A stretch of DNA of 64,000 bases from Ilyonectria destructans (taxonomy: Eukaryota; Ascomycota; Sordariomycetes; Hypocreales; Nectriaceae). Positions 46,080 to 57,413 of the stretch are shown here, one piece after another. The translations under genes were made by a program, and so were the position numbers. The notes beneath the pieces are model-generated. The model saw nothing but the letters and a program-made list of their open reading frames with translations, made no database searches and was not told the origin of the DNA. The DNA is taken from NCBI GenBank assembly GCA_020740775.1, contig JAHEWK010000015.1:1550001-1614000 (forward strand), written 5' to 3'. How positions within the stretch are numbered: position 1 is the first letter of the stretch; every line of letters starts with the position of its first letter.

Positions 46080-48057
46080 CTTCCAGAATAATAATATAAT
46101 ACTTAGGGTATCTATTAATATTTTTATAGTACTCTATATTATATTTTATATATAGTTAGGTAATAGGGATTTCTAGCAGTCTTAGGGGGTAATAGTTATA
46201 AGTCTATTTATTCTTTAAGTAGTAGTGGTATTATAGATAGTAGTATAAGATCTATAAGATCTAGTTATATCCTTCTATACTGGGGTGGAGAATAGAGTTA
46301 TCCCTAAACTCTCCTTTTAATTCCACTATATAGTCTTTTACTTTATATCTTATTATTATATAAAGGTAAATAGGTTTATATTATTTAGCGTTCTGTTATT
46401 TTCTTATAAGTTATTAGTATATAGCTTCTTTATTTTCCTATTGTTATTTACTTTACTTATTAAGTATAGTCTTATCCTACTATAGTTTCTCTATTGCTAT
46501 CTGGCTTATTTCTTTTGGGATGCTGGGTATGTATTCTTCTGTATAGAGGTTTAGTCTTTTTTTGTCGCTAAAGTTAGGATATTTATTCCTAATATTATAA
46601 TTATCTAGCTATCTATTTGGGATATTATTCTGAGTGTCTGGTACTTTTAGTGTTTCTTTTTAATAGGTTTCTAGTTGTTTTTCTTATTGTACTATAGCTA
46701 TTATTCTTAATTTTTCTGCTGATAGTTAAGTTATTAGTAGTTCTAATATTAGTATTTATTCTATCTATTTTTCCTGTCTATTTACTCTTAAGGTAGGTTC
46801 TTTTAGGTGTAGTACTTCTACTTCTTCTTGGGATAAATATCACCTTCAGCTAGATAGATATATAGGCCAGTTCGAGCTGGAGTGCTTATATATACCTTAT
46901 ACTATAGTAATAGTTTATATTTATACTGCTATTTCTATTTCTTTCTATCTCTAGATAGTATTTAATAATTACTATTCAGTGGGTATAGGTTAGAATTATT
47001 ATTCCTTCTCAAGTTTGCAGTATTTTTATATAAAGTGTCTCTTTTTATTATAGTTATAATATATAATATCCTTTTTATCTTAGGGCTGCCTCTATATAGC
47101 TTTAAGTTCTATAGGTTTAGTGTATATTCCCTAAGAGGTATTTCTATAAAAGTTACCCTATTGGCTACCTCTCTATCCTTTACTATTCCCTTACTAGTTG
47201 GGGTAGTAGGAATTATATAGAGTATTCTGACCTCTCTGGTGTATTATAGCTTTTTTCCTGTATCTTTTATATTATTATTTATCGATTTTAATAGCTATAG
47301 TAATATACTCTATAAGGATATTAGGTCAGTTAGCTTTATAGAGTTTGTTTTTAACTTTATTCTTTAGTTTTTAGTAGAATATTTCTATAAGTATTTTATT
47401 CTTTTAGTTTAATTTAGAGGCAACTTACTAGAGTGTAATAATATAGGTAGTAGCAGAATGAATTTATTTGAGCGTATAGATTTTTATAGCTGCCTGCCTT
47501 TTTTTATTAACTATTCTAAATATATCTTTAAGGGCTACTTTAAAGTTTTCCCAATCTGCAAATAAATTAACTATATCTTAATTCTAGTCGGCCTTATTAT
47601 TATTAAGGAAATCTTTAAGAATAAATTTAAACTAATTTTTTATATTACCGGCTATTAAATTACTTATAAATAGTAATTATAATTCTATAGATACTAACTG
47701 TTATAGATATTACTGAAAGTATCCTTTTATTTTAGTAATAAAGAATATAATATTACTGAGTATTCTATTAAACTTCTCTAGTAGCAGTAGTTTTATTACT
47801 TCCTCTAGATTATATTTATTATTTCCAGTAACTAATACTAATATATTCTATACTTACTATTATAGAGTGTAGACTAAATTATACAGCTATTTTACTTTAG
47901 CAGCTATATTGGTATTACCTACTAGAGCTATATAAGCTGGTAGTATAGATATATTACTTAGGGTAATAGAAGTTTAATTAGTTCTAAATATCTTAATAGT
48001 ATAAGATATTACTTAATAGTTAATATAAGTAATCTTTCTAAATAAAAGCTTTTAATA

Positions 48058-48489
48058 TATAATAATCCTTCTTTTAAGTCTGCTATATATATAGTATAGA
48101 GTAGGCAGAAGAGTAATTACTAATAGATAAACTGTAAGTTTATATTAGCAGATAGATTAGAGTATTACTTACTAAATAAATATTATATCTAGTAATAGTT
48201 AAATATAATAATATATAGTAAGTTAGAGTAAGTAAGGTAATTAAGTTATATTAAAAGCTGGTAAGCTATCTATTTAGGAAAGTACTAAATAAATATAGTT
48301 ATATATTAAATATAGCTTATAAAGTAAGTCTTTAGATTGCAGGTAAGTCTGGCCGGCTTATATATAAGCCTAGGTAGCTTATAGGTAAGTTAATTTAGTG
48401 CGGTATAAGCTATACTGGTTGGGCTGTAATTGGGAGAAATTTGTAGGGGCTATATAATGTTAAGCGCTTATACTGTATAGGCTGTAATA
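48058..48489 (-). repeat. Gypsy A LTR (5' LTR by element orientation)
   Basis: 432 bp, matching 31631-32062. It is followed at once by the second TCTAT copy. Confidence 0.9.
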
Positions 48490-50532
48490 TCTATCTATTT
48501 AAAGCTATTAAGAAATTAATATAGATAAAATTAGTATTAATATATTTAAAATATTATTAATTAGACTATATAATAAAATTTAAAGTATACTTTTTATATT
48601 ATAATAAACTATTAAAGAGTTAGATTTAAATTTCTATTTAAACTTTTACTTTAATATTAATAGATATATTAATCTATATATATTCTTACTTTAGTATCTA
48701 CTTATTATCTTTTTTATCTTTAATAGAATACTCTATAGTATTTAAGATTATATTTAAGACTCTATTTAAGATTATATTTAAAACTGAAGTCTATATAAAA
48801 AGGCAGATAAAAATAATATATAGAATAGCTTGCTAAAAGACTTTTTTTACTGCTATATCTAAATCTCTATTATAAGCTAATAATCTCTATACTATCTTCT
48901 AATAGTATAAAGTAGCTTAAGAAATTTAATTTACTATATTACCTTAAGAAGCTATTAGAATTAATTAATAATACTATAAAGCTATAAAGCTGCTTCTATA
49001 TTATAGTAAAGCTAAATATATCTAGTATATTAACTATAAGTAAATAGAAAGTTATTATAAAGTAAGAAATCTTATTAGAAATTAAATTTAAAAGGAAATA
49101 ATAAGTTATTTTAATTAGAATAAAACTAAAAATAAATATATTAAATAGAATATTAAAATTAAGATAGTATAATAGTCTTTTTTATAGCAGTAAGAAATAT
49201 AAGATATTTAAGCTGCTACTAAAAGCAATTTAAAAATATAAATAAAAGTATATAAAGAGGAGAATACTCTCTATTAAAATCTATATAAATAATAAAAAAT
49301 ATAATTAGTATATATTATTTAAATAAAAAAGAAAAGATAGATTTCTAAATATAGATTTTATAATTTAATAGCTTAACTTAATAGAATTATTCTTAAGTTT
49401 AAATATAAAGTAAATTTAATTTAGTAGTTATTTATATTATAATAAGAAATATAGATATAATAGTATAATCTTATAATATTGAATAACTCTATAATATTAT
49501 TATATTTTCTACTATATCTATATAATATATCTATTCTAATTAATATTTTAAAGATATATTTCTAATCTTTTTACTACTTAAAGTACTAATAGATTAATAG
49601 TTATTTCTATAGTAGCTATAAGTTAGATTATACTTAAAATTATAATATTTATATTCTAATATTTATTATTAATATTTTAAAGCTAATTATAATTCTATAT
49701 AGAAATTATATCTAGAAGAGGATATTATTACCCTTAATAAAGAATATTATTAAGAAACTTAATATACTATTTTTCAGTAAGCTAATATCTAAATAGTATT
49801 ATTTCTATAATAATAAACTGCTCTTAAGAAGGATATTAAGTAGCTTAAGCTTTTATAAGTACTTAAAGGTCTATATAGAATATAGTAAGAAATATTAAGT
49901 CTATTAATAGAGTTATAATAGCTCTTTAATATTTAATTAGAAATAATATTATTATTAGATAAATAAGTTAGATTAAAGCCTATATTTATTAGTTATTAGT
50001 AATAGAATATAAAATAAATAGATTATTACTATTAACTTATAGTATTCCAGTAGGTATTATTAAATTATCTATAAATATAGAGATATTCTAAGAGTTTTAA
50101 TATTAATTTTAATTATAGTTATATATCTTAATATCTTAAGATTATTATTTAATATAAAAAGAGAGTATATTTTAAAAGAAGAAATTCTACTTTTTATACT
50201 ATATCTATTAAAGTTATTTACTTATATATAACTATATATATTAAGGTTATCTATCTATAGATAATAGCTATAAAGTTATTTACTTTCTAATAACTATATA
50301 TATTAAAGTTATTTATTTCTATATAACTATATATATTAAAGTTATTTATTTATAGATAATAGCTATAATATTATAACTAAATTATATATTATTTACAGTC
50401 TTCTACAGACTAATATATTATCTTTAGGTTAAATATAATACCTTAAATAGCTAAATATATATTAAATTATTATCTTTATTTAATAGTATTAATAAATATC
50501 CTGTAGGTATATATAAAAGAGATATCCCTTAA

Positions 50533-50624
50533 ACTTACTATATAATCGATCTTTATTATATACCTAGCCGTATAAATGTTACGTATTAGTAATTGCACGG
50601 CTAGCCGTGTCGGTACTCTTCGCC
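50533..50624 (-). repeat. MULE right terminal inverted repeat (92 bp)
   Basis: Inverse complement of 29686-29777. The outer 31 bp (50594-50624) are identical. The inner part is more AT-rich than the left copy and has lost one of the two palindromic ACGGCTAGCCGT words by C-to-T type changes. Confidence 0.93.
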
Positions 50625-50633
50625 ATCCGGCCA
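50625..50633. repeat. MULE target-site duplication, right copy (9 bp)
   Basis: ATCCGGCCA immediately outside the right terminal repeat, identical to 29677-29685. Confidence 0.92.
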
Positions 50634-51388
50634 GCCGCGATAACTAAGTGCATGGATCAACTAAAAACCTCGGCACTTCGACAAAAACAGCCACATTTTG
50701 TTATCGTTCACGCTCAGCCATGATTGATTGCGTACTGTGCGGGGAGTACATCGATTGACTTTGTCCATCTGTCATCTTTGAGCTCTTTGTCACCTTCTAA
50801 CTTACTGTATAAGTACCCTGTGCGCGACCGAAAAAGGGTAGGGATAATTTAGTTTGTTTTTGAGCTCTCATCAGCAATAGCAAGGCCGCAAAAGGTGATA
50901 CAAATTAAACCAGCCGATAGGTACAGGTTAAGAGTTACGTTATCTTGGATTCAAACGTATTGCCGCACAATGTTGCACGACTCTGTAGAACTCAATTCGT
51001 CCTACCCTTATTAGGCTTCTCACAGCCTTAGCGCAATACATTAGAGTCCCCACCTTACGCCGTTCAAGTAAAGACCTTAATGAAGTACTCTTAATACGAA
51101 ATTTCCTGGCGGGTCTCCACGGTTAGTGTCGGGGTATCTTGGAGAACTTGGAGTATTCGCCCGCTAGAAGAACTTATCTAGGCTGACGTCCTAAGTCTCA
51201 ATCCCTGACCTCCACACGAGTCGCTGACGCAGGCGGGCGTGGAGATATTCTGCTACCATATACCCCTCGGCTAATAATTTGAGTAAGTATAAAGGCTAAG
51301 AACCCAAACTTGATTGTGCAATAATCACGACAATTATCAGACTTGCTGTCATAAAAAGTCTACTTCCGCGACGCGAATACTTGTCACC
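50634..51388. other. Intergenic between MULE and glyoxalase-like gene
   Basis: Ordinary base composition and no gene recognised. Before the MULE insertion this stretch would have been continuous with 29521-29676 upstream of the amidase. A TATAAAG at 51288-51294, about 95 bp before the next start codon, is a plausible TATA box. Confidence 0.6.
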
Positions 51389-51832
51389 ATGTCCGGAGCC
51401 CGCGCCATCGTCAAGTCGCTCGACCATTTGGTCCTCACCTGCAAAAACGTGACCACCACGGTCAACTGGTACTCAAAGTACTTGGGCATGAAGCCAGAAA
51501 TATTCACTTCGCCCACTGATGTATTAGTGCAACGTCATGCGCTTAAATTCGGGCCGCATAAGATCAATCTGCATCAGCAAGGCAAGGAATTCGAGCCAAA
51601 AGCTACTCTTGCTTCTCCCGGTACCGCAGATCTTTGCTTTGTGGTCGAAGAAGGGACAAACCTCGAGGAGGTGATAAAGGGCTTCACGCAGGGCGGAATT
51701 GAGGTTCTTGAAGGTGGGACCGTCGTTAAGCGTACTGGTGCCCAAGGTCCGATCCGCAGTGTCTACGTCAGAGACCCGGACGGAAACCTGGTTGAGTACG
51801 TACCCTCTGATACTGGCACTTTCATGACTTGA
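51389..51832 (+). CDS. VOC-superfamily glyoxalase-fold protein (GLOD5-like)
   Basis: A single exon of 147 residues from MSGARAIVKSLDHLVLTCKN. The VOC half-modules are clear: SLDHLVLTCKNVTTTVNWYS near the N-terminus, KFGPHKINLHQQG in the middle, DLCFVVEEG starting the second module, and SVYVRDPDGNLVEYVPS at the end. The putative metal ligands are the His of LDHLVL, His in INLHQQ and Glu in NLVEYV. This size and layout match glyoxalase-domain-containing protein 5 and small extradiol-dioxygenase-fold proteins. Its reaction is unknown. It may isomerise or open a small intermediate of the neighbouring catabolic cluster, but this is inference from position. The ATG at 51389 is chosen because the upstream in-frame part has no family match. 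Confidence 0.9.
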   Translation: MSGARAIVKSLDHLVLTCKNVTTTVNWYSKYLGMKPEIFTSPTDVLVQRHALKFGPHKINLHQQGKEFEPKATLASPGTADLCFVVEEGTNLEEVIKGFTQGGIEVLEGGTVVKRTGAQGPIRSVYVRDPDGNLVEYVPSDTGTFMT

Positions 51833-52231
51833 GCGATTAAGAGCAGCATTTGGATGAGAATGCTAATGTATGACTGAAAGGCTTTCACATTATTGAACTA
51901 GGCGACGATGGTGTGCGAAGTTGAATGCAGCCTCAGCTGAGATATTCTTGCTATGGGGTATAGTCGCACGAATTATCGTCATCTCCAGGGATGCAATATT
52001 TGGCAGGAACCGTAGCAATGATCAGTACTCACATCGCATGGTATAGAATTCCCCCGGTCTATGTACATTTCCCATGCCCAGTTCTCGAGTATCTCAGCCA
52101 CGGAATTTTCAATCCTGAAATAATACAAGGCTCAGGCAAGGTGGCAGTCGTTCGAAATCTTCAGTACCGCGCAAATGTTGTCTCTCCGCTTCCAGCGAGT
52201 CCATCCTAAATTTCTGATCCTCGTGCTAATT

Positions 52232-53936
52232 TTAAAGAGTGTAAAGGTTGGGAATTGTGGTCGTTCCTTCGTGCTGAGCAATGATCTTCTTGTTCTCTCT
52301 GCGCAAGATGACTTTCATGAGGAAACATAAGATAGTGTTGAGAACACAAAATGCCATCAAGAGTAACATAGCTTTTGTGTATCGAGGCTCGTCCTTGTCG
52401 TTGAAGAAATAGGGGCTCCAGATATTGCCAAACTGGCCCAGAATGTTGATGATAGCCGTCGCGCAGGCCTTTTTCTCGGGCGTTTGGCTGACAGAGGTCG
52501 CCGCCCAGCTATAGACCGCTGCATTTGCGCCGAAACAACCGGACACGTAAAGAAATGCGGCGAAATACCTTGCAGGAACATTCAAAACGGAGACGTTGAT
52601 GATGTATCCGACCATGGCCACGATCATGGGAATTGAGATATGGTAGCCTCGCTCAGCCCTTCGGTCGCTAGACCATGCAATGATATACGACACGACCGCT
52701 CCAATCAAATAGGGCGGTGCGGTGCACACGAGTGTAATAGTTCGGCCCCCGAGGTTAAAACCACGCACGATGGCTGGGAAGAAGTTGTTGAATCCATATG
52801 CAGTATGGTTTGAGCACAACATGAGTGCCTAGTTGACCGTAGTTAGCTCGAAGAGGATGACGTAGCAGCCCTAGATAGAAATACTCACAAAAAGCCAGAC
52901 CTTATAATCCGTGACGGCCAGTTTCAGTCCGTATCGGATGGAGTCGTTGTTTTCTTGGTTCGACACAGCATCACTAGTCATTCGCGAAATGGATAACTCG
53001 CGCTCCTCTTCAGTGAACAGCCACTGTGTCGAGCCAGTCTTCGAGGTCGGAAAATCAGGAAGAATAAAAAACGCTGCGGCCCCGAAGAAGCAACTGCCGG
53101 CACCTTCAATGATGAACAGCCACCGCCAGGCTGCGAGACCATGCGCACCAGAAAGTCCGGCAAAGATACCAGCGGCGAGGAGGCCAGACATTGCTGTAGC
53201 GAGCACCAATCCCGAGTAAAGCACAGCATAGCGAAGCGCCAGTTCCTTCCTAGTGTACCAACATGATAGCAAGTAGAAGGCTCCGGGGAAGAACGGAGCT
53301 TCAGAGACTCCAAGAAAGAACCTCACAGCGATGAGGCCTGAAAAGTTGTGGACACTCGCCGTTGCAGCGGAGATGCAAGACCAAGCGCAAACCCAGGCCG
53401 GCAAGTATATAGAAGGTCGCACTCGCGTAAGTATCATGTTCGACGGAAGCTGCATAAGCATGTATCTGAAAAAAAAAAAGGTTTCATTAGTATTTGATGG
53501 ATGAAGATGCTAATTAACTCATGATTGTGGTGTGTTCTTACCCGACGTTTAGGATTGAAACTGCAATGTTGAAATCATTCCCAGTCAATGCCAGGTCGTC
53601 TTCAAATGAGTCCAGCTTGGCCTGACTACGAGTTTGGTACCATTAGCAGCGGCTTTGTACACTGAGGCAGTGGATTACGTACGCAATGTTGTTCCTATCG
53701 AGATAGTTGAACAAGTAGAGAATGAAGATGATAGGCATCAAGGTCATGTCAAGCTTTCGGACGAGCTTCTTCTCTCTCGCTCGGTACTCTTCGTCAATGA
53801 CATCGCTGTCGGCCATAGCAACACCTTTTTCGTGATGCATCATTCGTTCTGAGTGATCAACATGCTCAACAGAAGTCAGCATAGAATTTTGCTTATCGGC
53901 CGAAACGCTGTCGGTTCGGTCGCTTGGTTGGGTCAT
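52232..53936 (-). CDS. MFS transporter, anion:cation symporter (allantoate/nicotinate permease-like)
   Basis: Exons 53936-53683, 53625-53542, 53465-52889 and 52828-52232, with introns of 57, 76 and 60 nt, give 503 residues. A hydrophilic N-terminus is followed by the ACS-family opening LMPIIFILYLFNYLDRNNIA, then GNDFNIAVSILNVGYMLMQLPSN, a loop with RFFLGVSEAPFFPGAFYLLS, and the second half from ALMLCSNHTAYGFNNFFPAI. About 12 transmembrane helices are predicted. Relatives carry allantoate, nicotinate, pantothenate or other carboxylates across the plasma membrane. In this setting it probably imports the organic acid, lactone or amide used by the cluster. A TATAAAG (complement of 54041-54047) lies about 105 bp upstream of the start. 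Confidence 0.93.
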
Positions 53937-54663
53937 GGTGAGAACGCGAGCACGAGGCTGGGCAGAGGACTTTCGTAGAGACGACAGTAAAGATTTCTAG
54001 AAGAAAGATTGCTGAGTGATTCAAAATGTTGAAAAGGAGTCTTTATATGAATCGCTATGAGGTCTCCTAGTCACGTCTCGTTTTGAGAGCTTCATCGCCT
54101 TTATCTCCCCTCCCCATGGGGAAAACCTGGGGTACAGGCCTGGTGAACGCGCTTCAACGAGTTTTGCCCCACAAGAACCTAAATCATGTGGCGCCACACC
54201 GTTCGCCCGTAAGGTCTAATGACTAGATACACGCCGGTTGGAGAGAGGTTGCAAGGGTGAGTTTGTGGAGAAGAGGCCTGGATGTCTTCGATGTTGGAGA
54301 AGGAGTTGGAGAGCTAAGAAGCCTTGGGAATGAGTGTGGGTGGCAGGTAGCTGTAGTAGTACCAAGGCAAAGCAGGCGGGGCTCTGTGTCAGAACCTGTA
54401 TTCCAATAGCGGTCTACACATCGCGAGGTTCAGAGACAAAAAACCAAAAATGGAAATGGATTCGAGGGGCAAAGTTCCTCGCTCGAGCTTAGTTGGAAGA
54501 ACGGTTCTAACAATAGCGCAGGTATCACCACAAGCTTTAGTTTATTGGAATCACAGGCATTGCCACGTGCAGGTATAGTTCGAGGCACGACATGAAATGT
54601 AAATTCTACTAGTTCAATCTAGTCTGACGCGTAATTTCGAATCTGTACTAAGCCATCCGGCTT

Positions 54664-55786
54664 CTAGGCATCCTCTCCCTGAAGCCATCTGTAAATGATC
54701 TTCGAGTCCTTGCCTTGGTATCTAGGCTCTTCAGCTGCCGCGCGGTACGCATCCACCATCTGCTTCCCAAGTACAACTCTGGCGCCAACAGCTTGTGCTT
54801 CCTGGTACCCCAACTCAAGCACACCCAGGCAAAGCTCGAGCGAAAACCCGCCGATGTATCCATTACTTGCAGCATTCTTGGGGGTAAGCCCGGGAACTGG
54901 ATTATTTACCTTGGTATTGAAGCTCATGCCGGAACTCGCGTTGATGACTTCATTTAGTTTGTAAATATCCAAGCCACTTCGAGCACCAATGTTGATGGTC
55001 TCTGCGGTAGCCAGAGTTGTGAGAGACGATAGGTAGTTGTTCAGGACTTTGGTTCTGAGGCCGGCACCGAGCGCGCCGCAGTGGAAAATGCTGCTCTCCG
55101 TGCCCATGAGCTTGCAGATCTCAAGCACGCGCGGGAAAAGATGATCAGGGCTCCCGATCATAAAGGATAGAGCTCCCTTCTCCGCACCCATCGCGCCGCC
55201 CTAAAATGTAGGTTGTTAGTCCCCCGGAATGATGGTAGAAGTTTCAAGGTTCAACCCACCGAGCAGGGCGCATCAATGAACTCGCCGTAGCCTCCAGACT
55301 TGACCGCGTTCGCCACTTCAGTAGAAGCGGCAACTTCAATTGTGCTAACTTCAAGAAACAGCCTTCTTCTATCACCAGGCACCGCCGCCAAAAGTCCCGT
55401 TTCGGGGTGAAGAAACACTGCTTTGACATGAGCGGCTTGGGGCACAGATGTTAGGATCACATCCTACGAATAGTTTGTTAGAGCAGGGCATGTTCAGTGC
55501 ACATTATTCCTCATTTGTGTACTCACTGCAACCTCTGCTATTTCCTTCGGGGACGAAGCGGCAGTGACATTTGTTCCAGCATGTTCCTGGAGAAACATCT
55601 TAACTACTTCCTCATTAATGTCGAAGACGATCACGGAATGGTTCTCGGGAAGTTTTTGTCGGAGATTCTTGGCCATACCGTGGCCCATTTGGCCCAAGCC
55701 TTGAGCTCGTGTCAGTAAACGCTAAGATAAGCCGGCATCATCTCCGTACCAATGAATCCATATGTGGTTGTTGGGATGCTGCCCAT
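54664..55786 (-). CDS. 3-hydroxyisobutyrate dehydrogenase-like NAD(P)-dependent hydroxyacid dehydrogenase
   Basis: Exons 55786-55750, 55699-55527, 55463-55260 and 55200-54664, with introns of 50, 63 and 59 nt, give 316 residues. The Rossmann motif spans exon 1-2 (YGFIGLGQMGHGMAKNL). The substrate loop reads FIDAPCSGGAMGAEKG, where the family consensus is DAPVSGG. The catalytic Lys lies in LRTKVLNN (K189). Members oxidise beta-hydroxyacids such as 3-hydroxyisobutyrate, and some act on 4-hydroxybutyrate or reduce succinic semialdehyde. Between a transporter and an SSADH-like gene, oxidation of a hydroxyacid to its semialdehyde is the natural reading. That is inference. Confidence 0.92.
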
Positions 55787-56640
55787 GGCGGATGTGTTCC
55801 TGGGTTTCTGAGATGATGGCCGAAATTTGGAAGTGGACTGAGGCTAAGGGAAGCAAATACGTTATTTGAGGACAGTGACAGAGTTTGGAACACGTCGCAA
55901 ACCCAAGTCATAGGAGTACCGAACTCATATAGGCTCTCATAGGGCAGCCAGTACAGACCGCATGTATTTTGCCGCTTCGCCTAATCTACCATAAGAATGG
56001 CCATTACGACCTCCCGTGACGTCATTCCAGGAAAGCCTTAGAGGATCTCCAATCTCTCAGGTAGTTCAACAACTCGTCGCCGAATCTTGATTGCCCATGG
56101 GGTCTGGTGTGATTGCCACGCTGCACACATCTACCCTAAACTACCGAGCGTGCGCATATACCGTGGAGAGCGTGTGGAGACGCTGTAAGACTGTAAGGGT
56201 GTGGAGAGTGCGTTAACGCCGTAATATTGTGGAGTATGGAGATTGTGTGGAGGCATGGGGACATTGAGAAAGTGTGGAGAGTTGCGGAGAGACCTAATAC
56301 GGAAGACGATTCTCTGGTGGGTGGGCGGTATTTGTGGATTTGTGGAGTTGTAACTTGGAGTTTAGTTTCCCCTTCGGAAGCCATCGCCGTGGTTCTGATC
56401 TGAGCTACTCATGGATGCGTTTCTATCTCCGCTTTGTAGACCGTCTCTATCATCCAAATTCAGGATCGAATCGTCGCCGAAGATCTGGAACTTCTATTTA
56501 CTATATTACATACACCGCCATCAAGAGTTATTGACTTCAAACCATCCAGTACACACCATCTCCCGGAACACCCACACACCACCTACACCAAACCAACCCA
56601 AACCTAACGTAACGTTAGACACAACATCTCCATTATCAAA
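55787..56640. promoter_or_regulatory. Divergent promoter region with GTGTGGAG-type repeats
   Basis: 854 bp between the dehydrogenase (-) and carboxymuconolactone-decarboxylase-like (+) genes. At about 56155-56345 the word GTGTGGAG and close variants recur at least six times. The same word reappears at 61143-61168, upstream of the SSADH-like gene. The repeats could be binding sites for the cluster's C2H2 regulator or simple low-complexity sequence. Confidence 0.5.
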
Positions 56641-57075
56641 ATGCCTCTCAACACCCCCGCTACCCGCTCTGAGCTACAGCAGGCTCTCTACGACATTGGC
56701 ATGCCCATCCGCCGCCAGGTCTTGAGTGACGGCTACGTCGACAACGCTCTTGCGAATGGTTCTACCGAGTTCGCCAAGGCTATGCAGGAATTTACCACGG
56801 CATTCTGCTGGGGTGCTGTTTGGGACCGACCTGGCCTGGAGCGCAAACAACGATCTCTCATCAACCTTTCCATGCTTGCCGCAACTGGCAAGATCCACGA
56901 GCTTGCCGTTCACACCCGAGGCGCTGTCAACAACGGAGTTTCGGCCACTGAAATTCGAGAGGTTTTTGTGCAGGTGTGCATCTACATGGGTGTTCCGGCC
57001 GGTATGGAGGCATTCAAAGCCTCCGAGAAGGTCTTGATCGACATGGAGAAGGAAGGTGCTGAGGTCAAACCTTGA
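56641..57075 (+). CDS. Carboxymuconolactone decarboxylase-family protein
   Basis: A single exon of 144 residues starting MPLNTPATRSELQQALYDIG. It shows the PcaC-like pattern: FCWGAVWDRPGLERKQRSLI, NLSMLAATGKIHELAVHTRG, then NNGVSATEIREVFVQVCIYM and GVPAGMEAFK. The CxxC of AhpD-type peroxidase members is missing, which favours the decarboxylase or isomerase-like branch. The length is usual for gamma-carboxymuconolactone decarboxylase. In bacteria this enzyme works in protocatechuate breakdown. Fungi use another route, so its fungal relatives are poorly characterised. The start codon follows a CA-rich leader typical of a highly expressed fungal gene. Confidence 0.92.
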   Translation: MPLNTPATRSELQQALYDIGMPIRRQVLSDGYVDNALANGSTEFAKAMQEFTTAFCWGAVWDRPGLERKQRSLINLSMLAATGKIHELAVHTRGAVNNGVSATEIREVFVQVCIYMGVPAGMEAFKASEKVLIDMEKEGAEVKP

Positions 57076-57413
57076 ACGAATGGCTGCCCAAATAGGTATC
57101 GCGGTACTCCATGCCATTAGGATAAGAAAAAATCATTTATTCTAATACGCAACTTAATTCGACGCGCATCCATTCTCCTCGTCGTGCAGTTTTGTTGTTG
57201 CAAGAGATCCGTTGTCCAGAACACTTGAAACCATCTCGCTTTGCCGCTATGATGTTGAGATACATGCGCCAAGACCAATGTAGACACGTATGGTCACAAT
57301 ACTCACCTCACTGTTATCGACATACCAAAATCTCACTTTAATTTGCAGCAAAGTAGTGAGGCTAAATGAGATGTTTTCTAGCCTAATTCTCCACGAAAAA
57401 GAACGTCGTGATC

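Larger units (their letters stand above)
31631..48489 (-). mobile_element. Gypsy A: RIP-mutated LTR retrotransposon, host of Gypsy B
   Basis: Two 432-bp LTRs of equal length flank the element, with a 5-bp duplication outside. Without Gypsy B it is about 8.44 kb. Orientation is minus: the purine-rich AGAGGGGAGATATCA (complement strand) abuts the left LTR as polypurine tract. A reverse-transcriptase core reads on the minus strand near 35.75-35.82 kb (IFIIYYFNNIFIFFN followed by EEEYIEYI), where the catalytic DD has become NN by G-to-A changes. Stops are frequent throughout, so it is inactive. Confidence 0.9.
29686..50624 (+). mobile_element. Mutator-like element (MULE) containing two nested Gypsy elements
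   Basis: The 20,939-bp interval is bounded by 92-bp terminal inverted repeats and by a 9-bp direct repeat, the usual MULE duplication length. Removing Gypsy A with one copy of its 5-bp duplication leaves a 4,075-bp element, a normal autonomous fungal MULE size. A degenerate transposase is readable near 30.4-30.8 kb on the + strand. The interior is RIP-mutated throughout, so the copy is dead. Confidence 0.92.

Noticed and set aside
42911..47220. Plus-strand open frames inside the nest (42911-43111, 44135-44491, 47035-47220)
   Set aside because: They are antisense to the minus-strand Gypsy coding regions, composed of hydrophobic low-complexity residues, and arise by chance in AT-rich DNA.
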